A stretch of 64,000 nucleotides of DNA from Silene latifolia (taxonomy: Eukaryota; Streptophyta; Magnoliopsida; Caryophyllales; Caryophyllaceae). Shown one piece after another: positions 24,845 to 36,655 of this stretch (positions are counted from its first letter, which is position 1; every line of letters begins with the position of its first letter). Position numbers and translations under genes: made by a program. The stretch lies in contig NC_133532.1 in assembly GCF_048544455.1 (NCBI RefSeq), positions 13,208,948 through 13,272,947 on the forward strand, given 5' to 3'. The notes below the pieces were generated by a model that was not told the DNA's origin, made no database searches, and was given only the letters and a program-made list of their open reading frames with translations.

Positions 24845-27486
24845 ATGGTAAACATGTCTTGGTGATGTCGGTCCTAGTAAACCGGCGCCGGGGGTTCCCG
24901 TTGCGTCTTGACGAGGAGGGGAAGTTGGACGCCCCCTCGATAAAGCACGGGGGCCCTGGTCTCCTTCTCTGAAGTCGATCCTCGAATTTTGGAGGAATGG
25001 GAGGATGACTCTGATGTTGATGATGACGCGAGGACGATTTTGGTGATGATGTCAAGAGGCTCGTCCCAAAGAGGTGAGGCGAAGCGTTATGGATCATGGT
25101 GACGTCTGCAAGGTACACGTTGACCGAACTTGGACCCATAAGTTTGCCAGTTGTTCTGGTGAGAAATTTTTCGAGGGCCATTTCTTTTTCGGCAGGGGGT
25201 ACAAGATTGTTATCCCTGAGGAGGGTCAGGCCGTCTGTTGCCCTCCGCCGGGCCATACCGGCGTATACATGCGACACTTGGAGTTCGGGCTCCGGTTCCC
25301 GCTGAATGAGTACGTCATGGCCATCATTAAAGCTATGAACGTCGCTGTGGCCCAACTGCATCCGTTGGCCATGAGGACGATAGTCGGCTTTGTGTGGCTT
25401 TGTCTCTTCAAGGGGAGGCCCGACGGTGAATTTATTCCGCCGGCTTCATTATCTCCACCGTCAATCGCGGCGCGTCGGTTGGTACGGTGTGCAAACGGAG
25501 AAAGGTTATGTTTCGTTGACAAACTTACTTCTTGTAAAAGACTGGAGAGATCGGTGGGTGTATGTTAAGGTGCTTGGGATGACTATCCGCCGCCCCTCTC
25601 CTTTCGGCACCAAGTGAATTTGCGGTGTGAGACTAAGGCGGAGCATGACGGATGGGTCGGTCAGGAAGAAGCTCAAGATGGATGCCGGCAGGTCCTTCTT
25701 GCGAGGATGAGAAGGCGGCGATGAGACTTTTGAGGCGGACAAGGGTGGGGTGTCGAAAAAATGGATTCCCCCAACGCAGATCATTCTTCAGGATGAGCCG
25801 CTTTGCCATGTCGGCCTCATACCGGCCCTAGCACAGGGTGAGTGGGGTCGGTGTGAGGCCCATCACCGCTCTTAATGTTCCTGTTTTTCGAACTTCGATT
25901 TATTTCTTCTACTTAATTATTATATTTTTTTTTTTTTTTTTTTTTTTGAGACCACTTTGGACGGGACTTGTCGAGGATATCCTCCGGAGAATGGGGCCGC
26001 ACAAAGACAAAACCGTTGCTAACCCGCACCCCAAGGCTCGGCCCATGACCGTAGGACGTCGCCGAATGATCTTATGGACCCGGCGGTGAAAAGCTTGAAT
26101 GCGGTGGAGGCTCGGGCGAAGGTTGTTAGTAACATGCCACGCCATACTCGAAAAACAAAGCCTTCGGCGGTGATGGCGTCGACATCGGCTCCACCTTCCA
26201 TCCCCCTGTTCGAAGGAGACGGTGGAGATCGTTTACATCTCTAATGGGGATGATTCTGACGAGGAGGAGGGGTCTCCCCTTGTCCGTAAGAGAAAGCAGA
26301 CAACCTTTACCGCCTGCGTTTCGCCTGCTGGCCGACGAGGAGATGCGCCCTTCGGCCAAGAAGGCCAAGCACGTGATCGATCTATCCGGTGGCTCGGATT
26401 TAGCGGTTCATCAGCGCTGCCGTGTGAGCTCTTCGGCATGTCGATGTATGTTGATACCGATGCTTTCTTTAAATTTTGTAGATCATTGTCGATCGCCGCT
26501 CTATTGAGCAAATGAGTGGAAGAGAAACCCGCGCAGCCGATGATCATGACGTCGCCATTGGGTCTTCATCCCGGAAGGTTTCCCTTTCCCGACCGAGACT
26601 AGTGATCGAAATGTCACTTTGTTGACCCTTCATCCCGGAAGGTTTCCCCCTCCCGGCTCGTGGCGGGAGGTGCGAGGTTGGTCGAGGAGCTGGCGAGGTG
26701 GAACGAGCTGGCCGGTGCTCGCATTATAGAGCAAGAGAAGGCCGTGGCTCAGTCCGCTCTTGAGCTTGATGTCACTAAGAAGGTGGCCGCGAAGGCGAGG
26801 TTGGATCTCCTCAATGAGCAAAGGCTTAGGGGAGATGTCGAGAAAGCGCTCTTGGCTGAGAGAAAGCTTAGGGAGGACGCTGAAAAGGAGGTCCTTGCTG
26901 AGAGAGCCAAGGCCGAGGCTGCTGCGGCCGAAGTTGCAAAGTTGCTGGAGAAGTGTGACCTTGTTCAGAGGCATGCCGACCTTTATCTCCAGCAGAGGAA
27001 TGAATTTAGGAGCAAATTTCAGATCCAGGGGAAGGTGATCCGGAGCAAGGAGGCCATCATCAGGCAAAAGGAGGACGACATTGAGATGCTCCAAACCAAA
27101 ATGCTCCCGACCGTGTTCCGATTCGGGATCCGCCAAGCACATTGCCGGGGAAGTAATTGAGGAGCTTTTTCCTCTTGAAGGTTCCTTTCCGTGGGACAAA
27201 TATGACGAGCTGTTTGACGATAAGCTCGAAGCTAAGGAGAAAGCCGTGGAGGAGAGGGTCAAGGAGGCGGCGAGAGTGAAGATAGAGCAAAGAGCGGCCG
27301 AGGAGGCGGCAGCTATCGCTGAGAAGGCTAAAGCGGCCAAGGAGGAAGCCGATTGGGCAAGGGCAGTTGAGGCTGCCGAGGCTAAGGCTGGGGCCGCTTG
27401 AAAGGCCGAGGCCGCTAAGGAGCTCCGGGTTGCCCCTCGAAGAAGGTGCTGCTACCGCTGCTGATGGCGAGCAACGGCAGACATAG
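24845..27486 (+). pseudogene. PF04195-type 'putative gypsy type transposon' protein, antisense gene of copy A, frameshifted
   Basis: Pieces of one protein are spread over several frames. An acidic N-terminus is followed by the PF04195-like core around 25090-25520: GYKIVIP, the PPPGHTGVYMRHLEFGLRFPL motif, then MRTIVGFVWLCLFKG and GWYGVQTEKGYVSL. A 113-bp intron (25838-25950, GTGAGT to TTGAG) follows. After it come a basic segment, an acidic DDSDEEEGS stretch, and a long Ala/Glu/Lys coiled coil (26660-27400) ending at the TAG at 27484. It runs opposite to gag, as do the antisense ORFs known in Tat-lineage elements. Early frameshifts break this copy. Its function in the family is unknown. Confidence 0.8.
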
Positions 27487-27869
27487 GGAGATGATATCCG
27501 TAGCCTTTTGTCTTTTGGTTTGTCCTTGTAATTTCTTGTAATTCGTTGAACATTTTTTAATAAGAGCTCGTTTCTTCTGCCTCCGGCCTGGCCGAGGTTT
27601 TTACCTTACTTCTTTTTCTTGCGCTAGTATTTGAGCCTCAACTGTACTTTTAGCGCGTCTGTCTTCGTCCGGGTTGTCTCCTTACGTTATTAATTGAGTG
27701 TCTCTTTTGCTTCCGCCTCGGCTTGGCCGAGGCGGTCTAAGCGCGTATCTCAATCGTGTTAACGCTTCTAAGGCATTTTGATTGCTTTGCAGTATCAAGC
27801 TGCGATGGTCGTGATTGCCGCTCTTGTCGGTGTGAAGTGTGAGCCAGCATCGCTTCTTCATGAGTCCGC

Positions 27870-28203
27870 CGTGGCGTCTACTACTTGGAGTGGCTGCGAC
27901 GGCGTCCAACCTCTGGGGTGTGCGCCGTGGCGTCTACTACTTGGGGTGACTGCGACGGCGCCTATTTCTTCATGAGACTGCCGTGGCGTCTACCACTTGG
28001 AGTGACTGCGACGGCGTCCAACCTCTTGGGGTGACTGCCGTGGCGTCTACTACTTGGGGTGACTGCGACGGCGCCTATTTCTTCATGAGGCTAGTGGCGT
28101 CTACCACTTGAGTGACTGCGACGGCGTCCAACCTCTTAGGGTGACTGCCGTGGCGTCTACTACTTGGGGTGACTGCGACGGCGCCTATTTCTTCATGAGA
28201 CTG
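27870..28203. repeat. Internal minisatellite of copy A
   Basis: About three units of roughly 112 bp, each with sub-repeats of the form gtggcgtctactacttgg and gtgactgcgacggcg. It is the counterpart of the longer array in copy B and lies between gag-protease and the antisense gene. Confidence 0.85.
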
Positions 28204-28465
28204 CCGCTCTTGTCGGTATGACAGTGTGAGCCGACATCTGCTTACTGATAAAGACTGCCGCTCTTGTCGGTATGACAGTGTGAGTCGGCGTCTGCTGCTT
28301 CCTAGTTACTATGGGAAGAATGAACATTTTGATGGAAGACTTGGATGATTTAGGTAAAAACACGCGTCGGGGTGCCCACAGCTGTTTTGGACACCTCCGC
28401 CGCTACATAGAGTATTCCCGAGATTACCAGCGTCCTAATGGCCTATCAAAGGCACAGCGTCCTAG

Positions 28466-30765
28466 TCAGCCGCTAGTTACATCCATGAGGTCGCCCTCCT
28501 GTTGTAAGGATAGACTTTTCCCTTTCTCTGATTTCTTTGCCACTTTGAGGGATTGCATGTTGCATCCTCTGGCGGCTATCTGGACGTTGACCACCTTGTC
28601 GTTCTCGTCTTTGGAGACGAGCTTATGCGCTTCCCCCCGGTCCGAGACGTACATCAGTGTTAGGGCCCGGATGGACATCACTGCGTCGGCCTTACTCAGG
28701 GTGACTCGGCCTATGAGAACGTTGTAGGCGGACGAGCCGTCAATGACCACGAACTCAGCTAGGACATTTTTAGCCGCATTCTTTTCGCCGAACGTCACCG
28801 GGAGTCTGATTGATCCTAGTGGTACCAGGTAGGCCCCGGAGAAGGTTGTATAGTGGGTTGGCGCGAGGGCTCAAGTCCTTGACTTTCGGCCGAGGCCGAG
28901 GAAGCACTCCCGAACATGATGTTCGTGTAGGCGCTGTGTCAATCGGGCACCTCTTGACTAGGTGGTTGGATATGTCCAAATTGACTACAAGTGGGTCATT
29001 TGTGAGGAGCGATGACTCCTTCGTAGTCCTTCCTTCCAATGGTTATATCGGGGATGTTGGAAGTAGGGATCGCTGTGTTGGGCACAAAGTTGATGGCCTG
29101 ATATAGCTCGTTCAGGTGTCTTTTGTGCCCATGAGCGGACCCTCCGTTCTCGTTGCCCCCGATGACAACATGAATTACCCCTATCCGTTCGAAGACGGAT
29201 TTCTTTCCTGAACTGTCGGCGTCAGTCTTTTGGCCTTTGGCGACGTACTTGCCGAGGCTCCCCTTCAGGATCAGCTCTTCAATGGCATTCTTCGATGCCG
29301 GCGATCGTTGGTTAAATGGCGGTGTGGCCGTGGTACTCACAAAGATCTTGGCTCGTGTCACCGTCACTTTTTGGCTTGGGGGGTCTCTCCCACTTCTGGC
29401 CCTCGTTTTTGCTCAGGGCGAAGACCTCGGCGGCTGATACGACGAGAGGGGTTTTATCACTATACCGCCTCTGGTGGTACGTTCCCGAACTCCACCCGGC
29501 GCTGTTGAGTCTGTTTCCTGACAGACTTGTCCGACCGTGATCTATTATTGTCACGGCGTCTCTCATCGGACCGTGATCCATTGTTGTCAGGGCGCCTTTC
29601 ATCCGGGTTGTCCTCCCGGCGGTTCTTCTTTTCTGAGTGTTCGGCCTCGCTGGGGCCTACCCATGTCTTGTGATAGTCTTCTACCTTGATGGCCTGGTCG
29701 GCCATCCTCCTGGCGGCATCCAAGTTCAGGCCTCCGCACTTGATGAGCTCATTTTTTAAGTCTCCCCTTGGGAGGCCCTTCATCTTGCGCAAGGCGCCGA
29801 TTCGGGGTTAATTTCCCGAATCTGCTGGACCTTTCCATCGAACCTCTTCACATAGCTTCGTAGAGACTCGCCCCCCTCCTGTTTGATAGTTAGGAGGTCC
29901 GATGTCTCCACGGCCCTTCTCTTGTTGCAAGAGTACTGGGCTAGGAAGGCGTCTCTTAGGTCGGCGTAATAGTATACCGAGCCGTCGGGAAGCCCTTTAT
30001 ACCAACTTTGGGCCATCCCATGCAAAGTTGTTGGGAAAACTCGGCACCAGACCTCATCGGGCTGCTCCCATACCGACATGTAAGACTCGAAAGCCTCAGC
30101 GTGGTCGGCTGGATCACTATCTCCTTTGTATGATAGGGGTGACAATTTGAGCTTAGTTGGCACCTGGACTTCTAGGACGTAGGCGTTGAGGGGCTGTCTG
30201 ACCACGTGTCGAACGACACGCGGCGATCGGCTCCTCGCATTCCTAATCCGGCTCCTCTCCTCGTAGCGGGAAGGACTCCTTCTTCTACTCGGGCTTCTTC
30301 TCCAACTCTGCTGAGTCGGACTCCTCTGGTTCCTTCGGGGTAAGCCTCGTTCGTGTTGCGGGGACGCTGTCCTCCCACGAGTGCGGGAAGGACTTAGGTC
30401 TACCACGCCCACTTTGGGCTCCCCCGGCGACTTGGCTGGGTCAGCTTCTCCCAGTGCTCCGTTCAAATTTCTCGGAGTCACGTTTTGGGCCCTGGTCTCC
30501 GGACGGTTTCCGCCGCTCTTGTCGGCGTGACGGTGTGAGCGGGCGCATTACTAATTAAGTCCGGGACCATTTTCGGTTTCTATGTCAACCACATGTCCCA
30601 TGATGGTGACTGGTTGTTGCGGGCGGCGTGTCCGGCATTGTTGGCATCCCGAACTCCGGTTGGATTACTCCGCCGGTGGAGGGTCGCACGACTCGAATTG
30701 TTGAAAGTATCATCGTGGTAGAATGCGGTTTCGTCGGTCACGACTGCGTCTTGTTGTTTTGACAT
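28466..30765 (-). pseudogene. gag-protease remnant of copy A
   Basis: Gag begins with MSKQQDAVVTDETAFYHDD at 30765. It then runs through an Arg/Ser-rich region and the retrotransposon gag core (FESYMSVWEQPDEVWCRVFPTT..., split here so as not to exceed the motif) across several frames. A zinc-knuckle-like CEYHGHT phrase lies near 29335. The aspartic-protease-like part has VNLDISNHLVKRC and, later, VVIDGSSAYNVLIGR, but the DTGA active site seen in copy B is disrupted here (IDTAPTRT). No reverse transcriptase follows. The copy is not able to make an intact Gag. Confidence 0.85.
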
Positions 30766-30824
30766 CTTAGCTTTTTGGGTGGGTTTTTGTTTGGGAACGA
30801 ATGTGACTAGCTTCTAGTATCTTT

Positions 30825-30842
30825 TCCCACAGACGGCGCCAA
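30825..30842 (-). promoter_or_regulatory. Primer-binding site of copy A
   Basis: On the minus strand TTGGCGCCGTCTGTGGGA directly follows the 5' LTR. The TGGCGCC start matches tRNA 3' ends used by many plant gypsy elements. The exact tRNA is not decided. Confidence 0.75.
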
Positions 30843-30843
30843 T

Positions 30844-31457
30844 TGTTCGGGCGTAATTCGAGCAAGTATAGTTACCACCCGTGGCTTGTTGAATGATGTC
30901 TTGAGTTGGATTCTCCTTTGGTCTTAATCGTTCCTCTGGGCCTCTCCTGCAACAATGAACGAAGGCGAGGGCTTGGCTTTGTGCCAAGCGTACTCACTCC
31001 GACGCTCAAGTCAGTAAACTTAAAGGATAAGTTGCTACTTGGCTGAATGTGTATTGTAGAGAGATAAGGAAGATATTACCAGATGAATAGTGTATTTAGG
31101 TTTTGTTGTGTATTCGTTGGATCCTTTCCTCAATGAAGGTTGAGGAGTATTTATAGGCTTTTACCTTTTGTCACGTAGTGGCCAAGTGGCCAAGTGGCTA
31201 GCAGGTGGAAAGACTGATCTACCCCTCGGCCGAGGTTTCTATGGCAGGCCGGCGGGCCCTGTTGACTCACCGCCGAGGGGTCTTGGATATGAGTACGCGG
31301 GTATGTGTCCCCATTTTGTCGGGTTGTCATGCCGAGACCCAGTCGACAGGCCGATGGGCTGCATCGGCTAGGCTGCATAAGTCGTTGACTTGCTGTGGAT
31401 GTCTTTGACCTTGCTCAATATGTTGACTTGGTCAGCGGTGCAGAATATGCCCCATCA
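30844..31457 (-). repeat. 5' LTR of copy A
   Basis: 614 bp, nearly identical to the LTRs of copy B. It contains a TATA box (TATAAATACTCC on the minus strand, about 31147-31158) and the hairpin CCTCAACCTTCATTGAGG just downstream. Confidence 0.93.
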
Positions 31458-31462
31458 AGTTT

Positions 31463-31790
31463 GATGTATAAGTCACTATGGAATCCAGTCAAGTGATTCG
31501 AATATTTTTAGGGTGCGTTTGGTTCGAAAGAGGGAAATGGAAATGAAAATAAAGGGAGATGAATGGAAATGAAACGGATTTCCTTTGATTTTCCTCCTTA
31601 TTTGGCATGAATGTACAGTAAGTGGAAAGTACATCTGATGCAGTACATCAGATGGTATAATTTTTTAGCATTCAAGTAAAATTTTTGAGTTTTAATTTAA
31701 AAACTAGTTTTGGAGCCCGTGAAATCACGAGATCGTTAATAATTGACTGCGTTAAAGTGTTTAATTTGTGAATATCGTATATGGAGTAGT
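31463..31790. other. Host segment between the retrotransposon copies
   Basis: No gene is seen. The phrase gggtgcgtttggttcgaaag at 31511 resembles the end of a hAT-like MITE, but no partner end was found. Confidence 0.35.
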
Positions 31791-31795
31791 CCCTC

Positions 31796-32110
31796 TGTAA
31801 CACCCCGGCCCAAACCGGATCGGGAGCGATTACTTATGATAGCTCACCAGGCTGTGTACATGGCCCACAGATCAACACGGGTCCTTTATAGCGCATTTTG
31901 TCCTCACTCATGCGCATCTCGGGAACCTTCCCAGGAGGTCACCCATCCTAAGACTACTCACAGCCAAGCACGCTTAACGTTGGAGTTCTTTCGCATGGAT
32001 GACCATAAAAGAAAGTGCACTTTGTTGATATGAGTAGTACTTTCAATCCCTTTAAGCACTAGTCATTTAAGCCTATCACTGAACCTCTCCAATTACTGTG
32101 GGGTGTTACA
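31796..32110. mobile_element. Cassandra-type (TRIM) solo LTR with 5S rRNA-derived sequence
   Basis: The unit starts TGTAACACCCC and ends GGGGTGTTACA. It is flanked by the 5-bp duplication CCCTC at 31791-31795 and 32111-32115. Inside, at about 31921-32004, the minus strand resembles plant 5S rRNA (the phrases AGGTCACCCATCCTA and AAGCACGCTTAAC are 5S in inverse orientation). A 5S-derived pol III promoter region in the LTR is the hallmark of Cassandra TRIM elements. No second LTR is present, so this is a solo LTR left by recombination. Confidence 0.88.
31921..32004 (-). other. 5S rRNA-like segment inside the Cassandra LTR
   Basis: In inverse orientation the sequence follows plant 5S rRNA from the GGAAGGTTCCC-side helix to GAACTCC, with several mismatches (for example agactactcacagcc where 5S has a more regular stem). 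It is part of a retroelement and not a functional ribosomal gene. Confidence 0.8.
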
Positions 32111-32115
32111 CCCTC

Positions 32116-32563
32116 TCTCTCTCTCAATCATTTGTTTAATTTTAATTTAAAAAACTACTCACAAATAATTAAAAAAAAAAAAGGTAAATAAATGAACATG
32201 ATTGAGGGAGCGGTATTTTAAAACAAAAGTTTAATACACTCTCAATTTTTGATTCGGGATGATAGGGAAACCAAAATGTGAATAGTTTGGTTGTTTTGAA
32301 GCGAGGACACAGTCCGTCAAATTGAACTTTCGGGTACTTGTGGTCTTATGGACAATCTTGACGCCATAGAAGTATTAGAACATGAACCTGCGCTCAATTG
32401 TCGTCCCCTGTTTTCAAAGGATTTAAAATATGAATACAAGTTGCTACCAATAAAACAAAACATTAAAAGAAGTCACCCTTCCATATATGAACAAATTGCA
32501 TTGAAATTTATTTTCTACTCCATATTCAGTTAAAACCCTCTTAACTTCGAAATATATAGCGTG
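32116..32563. other. Host segment with a short CT repeat
   Basis: A (CT)n run follows the solo LTR. A 61-codon open frame at 32348-32533 has no recognisable motif. No gene is called. Confidence 0.4.
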
Positions 32564-32568
32564 GTTAC

Positions 32569-33181
32569 TGATGGGGCATATTCTGCACCGCTGACCAAGT
32601 CAACATATTGAGCAAGGTCAAAGACATCCACAGCAAGTCAACGACTTATGCGGCCCTAGCCGTCTGAACCCATCGGCTGTCACTGGGTCTCGGCATGACA
32701 ACCTGACAGACGGGACACATACCCGCGTACTCATATCCAAGACCCCTCGGCGGTGAGTCAACAGGTCCCGCCGGCCTGCCATAGAAACCTCGGCCGAGGG
32801 GTAGATCAGTCTTTCCACCTGCTAGCCACTTGGCCACTTGGCCACTACGTGACAAAAGGTAAAAGCCTATAAATACTCCTCAACCTTCATTGAGGAAAGG
32901 ATCCAACGAATACACAACAAAACCTAAATACACTATTCATCTGGTAATATCTTCCTTATCTCTCTACAATACACATTCAGCCAAGTAGCAACTTATCCTT
33001 TAAGTTTACTGACTTGAGCGTCGGAGTGAGTACGCTTGGCACAAAGCCAAGCCCTCAGTTCGTTCATTGTTGCAGGAGAGGCCCAGAGGAACGATTAAGA
33101 CCAAAGGAGAATCCAACTCAAGACATCATTCAACAAGCCACGGGTGGTAACTATACTTGCTCTGGAATTACGCCCGGAACA
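32569..33181 (+). repeat. 5' LTR of copy B
   Basis: 613 bp, TGATGGGG to CGGAACA. The TATA box CTATAAATA is at 32867-32875, with the hairpin CCTCAACCTTCATTGAGG just after it. It differs from the 3' LTR in a small patch near 32650-32715. Confidence 0.95.
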
Positions 33182-33182
33182 A

Positions 33183-33200
33183 TTGGCGCCGTCTGTGGGA
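33183..33200 (+). promoter_or_regulatory. Primer-binding site of copy B
   Basis: TTGGCGCCGTCTGTGGGA starts one base after the 5' LTR, the position where reverse transcription is primed by a tRNA. Confidence 0.8.
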
Positions 33201-33259
33201 AAAGATACTAGAAGCTAGTCACATTCGTTCCCAAACAAAAACCCACCCAAAAAGCTAAG

Positions 33260-35584
33260 ATGTCAAAACAACAAGACGCAGTCGTGACCGACGAAACCGC
33301 ATTCTACCACGATGATACTTTCAACAATTCTGGAGTCGTGCAGCCCTCCACCGGCGGAGTAATCCAACCGGAGTTCGGGATGCCAACAATGCCGGACACG
33401 CCGCTGCTAGCCAACCAGGTCACCATCATGGGACATGTGGTTGACATATCAAAACTGAAAATGGTCCCGGACTTAATTAGTAATGCGCTTGCTCACACTG
33501 TCACGCCGACAAGAGCGGCGGAAACCGTCCAGGAGACCAGGGCCCAAAACGTGACTCCGAGAAATTTGAACGGAGCACTGGGAGAAGCTGACCCAGCCAA
33601 GTCGCCGGGGGAGCCCAAAGTGGGCGTGGTAGACCTAAGTCCTTCCCGCACTCGTGGGAGGACAGCGTCCCCGCAACACGAACGAGGCTTACCCCGAAGG
33701 AACCAGAGGAGTCCGACTCAGCAGAGTTGGAGAAGAAGCCCGAGTAGAAGAAGGAGTCCTTCCCGCTACGAGGAGAGGAGCCGGATTAGGAATGCGAGGA
33801 GCCGATCGCCGCGTGTCGTTCGACACGTGGTCAGACAGCCCCTCAACGCCTACGTCCTAGAAGTCCAGGTGCCAACTAAGCTCAAATTGCCACCCCTATC
33901 ATACAAAGGAGATAGTGATCCAGCCGACCACGCTGAGGCTTTCGAGTCTTACATGTCGGTATGGGAGCAGCCCGATGAGGTCTGGTGCCGAGTTTTCCCA
34001 ACAACTTTGCATGGGATGGCCCAAAGTTGGTATAAAGGGCTTCCCGACGGCTCGGTATACTATTACGCCGACCTAAGAGACGCCTTCCTAGCCCAGTACT
34101 CTTGCAACAAGAGAAGGGCCGTGGAGACATCGGACCTCCTAACTATCAAACAGGAGGGGGGCGAGTCTCTACGAAGCTATGTGAAGAGGTTCGATGGAAA
34201 GGTCCAGCAGATTCGGGAAATTAACCCCGGGCGGCGGCCTTGTGGCGATGAAGGGCCTCCCAAGGGGAGACTTAAAAAATGAGCTCATCAAGTGCGGAGG
34301 CCTGAACTTGGATGCCGCCAGGAGGATGGCCGACCAGGCCATCAAGGTAGAAGACTATCACAAGACATGGGTAGGCCCCAGCGAGGCCGAACACTCAGAA
34401 AAGAAGAACCGCCGGGAGGACAACCCGGATGAAAGGCGCCGTGACAACAATGGATCACGGTCCGATGAGAGACGCCGTGACAATAATAGATCACGGTCGG
34501 ACAAGTCTGCCAGGAAACAGGACTCAACAGGCGCCGGGTGGAGTTCGGGAACGTACCACCAGAGGCGGTATAGTGATAAAACCCCTCTCGTCGTATCAGC
34601 CGCCGAGGTCTTCGCCCTGAGCAAAAACGAGGGCCAGAAGTGGGAGAGACCCCCCAAGCCAAAAAGTGACGGTGACACGAGCCAAGATCTTGTGAGTACC
34701 ACGGCCACACCGGCCATTTAACCAACGACTGCCGGCATCTGAAGAATGCCATTGAAGAGCTGATCCGGAAGGGGAGCCTCGGCAAGTACGTCGCCAAAGG
34801 CCAAAAGACTGACGCCGACAGTTCAGGAAAGAAATCCGTCTTCGAACGGATAGGGGTAATTCATGTTGTCATCGGGGGCAACGAGAACGGAGGGTCCGCT
34901 CATGGGCACAAACGGCACCTGAACGAGCTATATCAGGCCATCAACTTTGTGCCCAACACAGCGATCCCTACTTCCAACATCCCCGATATAACCATTGGAA
35001 GGAAGGACTACGAAGGAGTCATCGCTCCTCACAGCGACCCACTTGTAGTCAATTTGGACATATCCAACCACCTAGTCAAGAGGTGCCTGATTGACACAGG
35101 CGCCTACACGAACATCATGTTCAGGGAGTGCTTCCTCAGCCTCGGCTACCGAAAGTCAAGGACTTGAGCCCTGCGCGCCAACCCACTATACAGCTTCTGC
35201 GGGGGCTACTGGTACCACTAGGATCAATCGACTCCGGTGACGTTCGGCGAAAAGAATGCGGCTAAAAATGTCCTAGCCGAGTTCGTGGTCATCGACGGCT
35301 CGTCCGCCTACAACGTTCTCATAGGCCGAGTCACCCTGAGTAAGGCTGACGCAGTGATGTCCATCCGGCCCTAACACGATGTACGTCTCGGACCGGGGAA
35401 GCGCATAAGCTCGTCTCCAAAGACGAGAACGACAAGGTGGTCAACGTCCGGATAGCCGAGAGGATGCAACATGCAATCCCTCAAAGTGGCAAAGAAATCG
35501 GAGAAAGGGAAAAGTCTATCCTTACAACAGGAGGGCGACCTCATGGATGTAACTAGCGGCCGACTAGGACGCTCGTGCCTTTGA
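33260..35584 (+). pseudogene. gag and protease remnant of copy B (gag ORF largely intact)
   Basis: The first frame, 33260-34282 (340 codons), holds most of Gag. A variable N-terminus is followed by an Arg/Ser-rich stretch (SWRRSPSRRRSPSRYEERSR) near residues 155-175, then the retrotransposon gag core with FESYMSVWEQ, WYKGLPDGS and LLTIKQEGGESLRSYVKRF. A frameshift near 34230 moves the rest to a second frame (34194-34721), with RDNNRSRSDK repeats. A zinc-knuckle-like CEYHGHTGH lies near 34695. Protease follows in another frame with LIDTGAYTNIMF, the DTGA active site, and later VVIDGSSAYNVLIGR. Coding ends at the TGA at 35582. Family Gag packages element RNA; this copy may still make a truncated Gag. 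Polymerase genes are absent. Confidence 0.88.
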
Positions 35585-35759
35585 TAGGCCATTAGGACGC
35601 CGGTAATCTCGGGAATACTCTATGTAGCGGCGGAGGTGTCCAAAACAGCTGTGGGCACCCCGACGCGTGTTTTTACCTAAATCATCCAAGTCTTCCATCA
35701 AAATGTTCATTCTTCCCATAGTAACTAGGAAGCAGCAGACGCCGACTCACACCTTGTCA

Positions 35760-36275
35760 TACCGACAAGAGCAGTCTTTATCGATAAGAGATGTCGGCTC
35801 ACACGTCATACCGACAAGAGCGGCAGTCTCATGAAGAAATAGGCGCCGTCGCAGTCACCCCAAGTAGTAGACGCCACGGCAGTCACCCTAAGAGGTTGGA
35901 CGCCGTCGCAGTCACTCCAAGTGGTAGACGCCACTAGCCTCATGAAGAAATAGGCGCCGTCGCAGTCACCCCAAGTAGTAGACGCCACGGCAGATCACCC
36001 TAAGAGGTTGGACGCCGTCGCAGTCACTCCAAGTGGTAGACGCCACTAGCCTCATGAAGAAATAGGCGCCGTCGCAGTCACCCCAAGTAGTAGACGCCTC
36101 GGCAGTCACCCTAAGAGGTTGGACGTCGTCGCAGCTACTCCAAGTGGTAGACGCCACTAGCCTCATGAAGAAATAGGCGCCGTCGCAGTCACCCCAAGTA
36201 GTAGACGCCACGGCGGTCACCCCAAGAGGTTGGACGCCGTCGCATCACTCCAAGTGGTAGACGCCACGGGACTCA
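35760..36275. repeat. Internal minisatellite of copy B
   Basis: About four to five units of roughly 112 bp, each containing aataggcgccgtcgcagtca, agtagtagacgccac and ggttggacgccgtcgcagt. The unit itself is made of related sub-repeats of about 37 bp. Variable arrays near the 3' end are known for Tat-lineage elements and can seed satellite DNA. Confidence 0.9.
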
Positions 36276-36655
36276 TGAAGAAGCGAATCTTTGGCTCACA
36301 TTGTCACACCGACAAGAGCGGCAATCACGACCATCGCAGATTGATACTCGCAAAGCAATCAAAATGCCTTAGAAGCGTTAACACGATTGAGATACGCGCT
36401 CTAGATCGCCTCGGCCAAGCCGAGGCGGAAGCAAAAGAGACACTCAATTAATAACGTAAGGAGACAACCCGCACGAAGAAGAGAGACGCTAAAAGTACAG
36501 TTGAGGCTCAAATACTAGCGCAAGAAAAAGAAGTAAGGTAAAAACCTCGGCCAGGCCGGAGGCAGAAGAAACGAGCTCTTATTAAAAAATGTTCAACGAA
36601 TTACAAGAAATTACAAGGACAAACCAAAAGACAAAAGGCTACGGATATCATCTCC

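Larger units (their letters stand above)
23566..31457 (-). mobile_element. Non-autonomous Ty3/gypsy (Tat-like) retrotransposon, copy A
   Basis: LTRs start TG and end CA. The 5-bp duplication AGTTT flanks the element at 23561-23565 and 31458-31462. In element orientation (right to left) the order is 5' LTR, primer-binding site, gag-protease remnant, minisatellite, antisense gene, 3' LTR. Reverse transcriptase, RNase H and integrase are absent. It matches copy B (32569-40599) over its full length, including the point where pol is missing. Copy A carries more frameshifts. Confidence 0.93.

Noticed and set aside
26660-27401. Coiled-coil ORF as an independent host gene
   Set aside because: It continues the PF04195-type antisense gene and is duplicated in copy B at the same place within the retrotransposon.
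31921-32004. Possible 5S rRNA gene
   Set aside because: It lies within TG...CA ends with a 5-bp duplication, and carries mismatches; it is a Cassandra LTR component.
32348-32533. 61-codon open frame between the retrotransposon copies
   Set aside because: Short, no motif, and AT-rich context; coding status cannot be supported.
35760-36275. CRISPR-like array
   Set aside because: Repeats have no unique spacers, and the context is a plant retrotransposon; it is a minisatellite.
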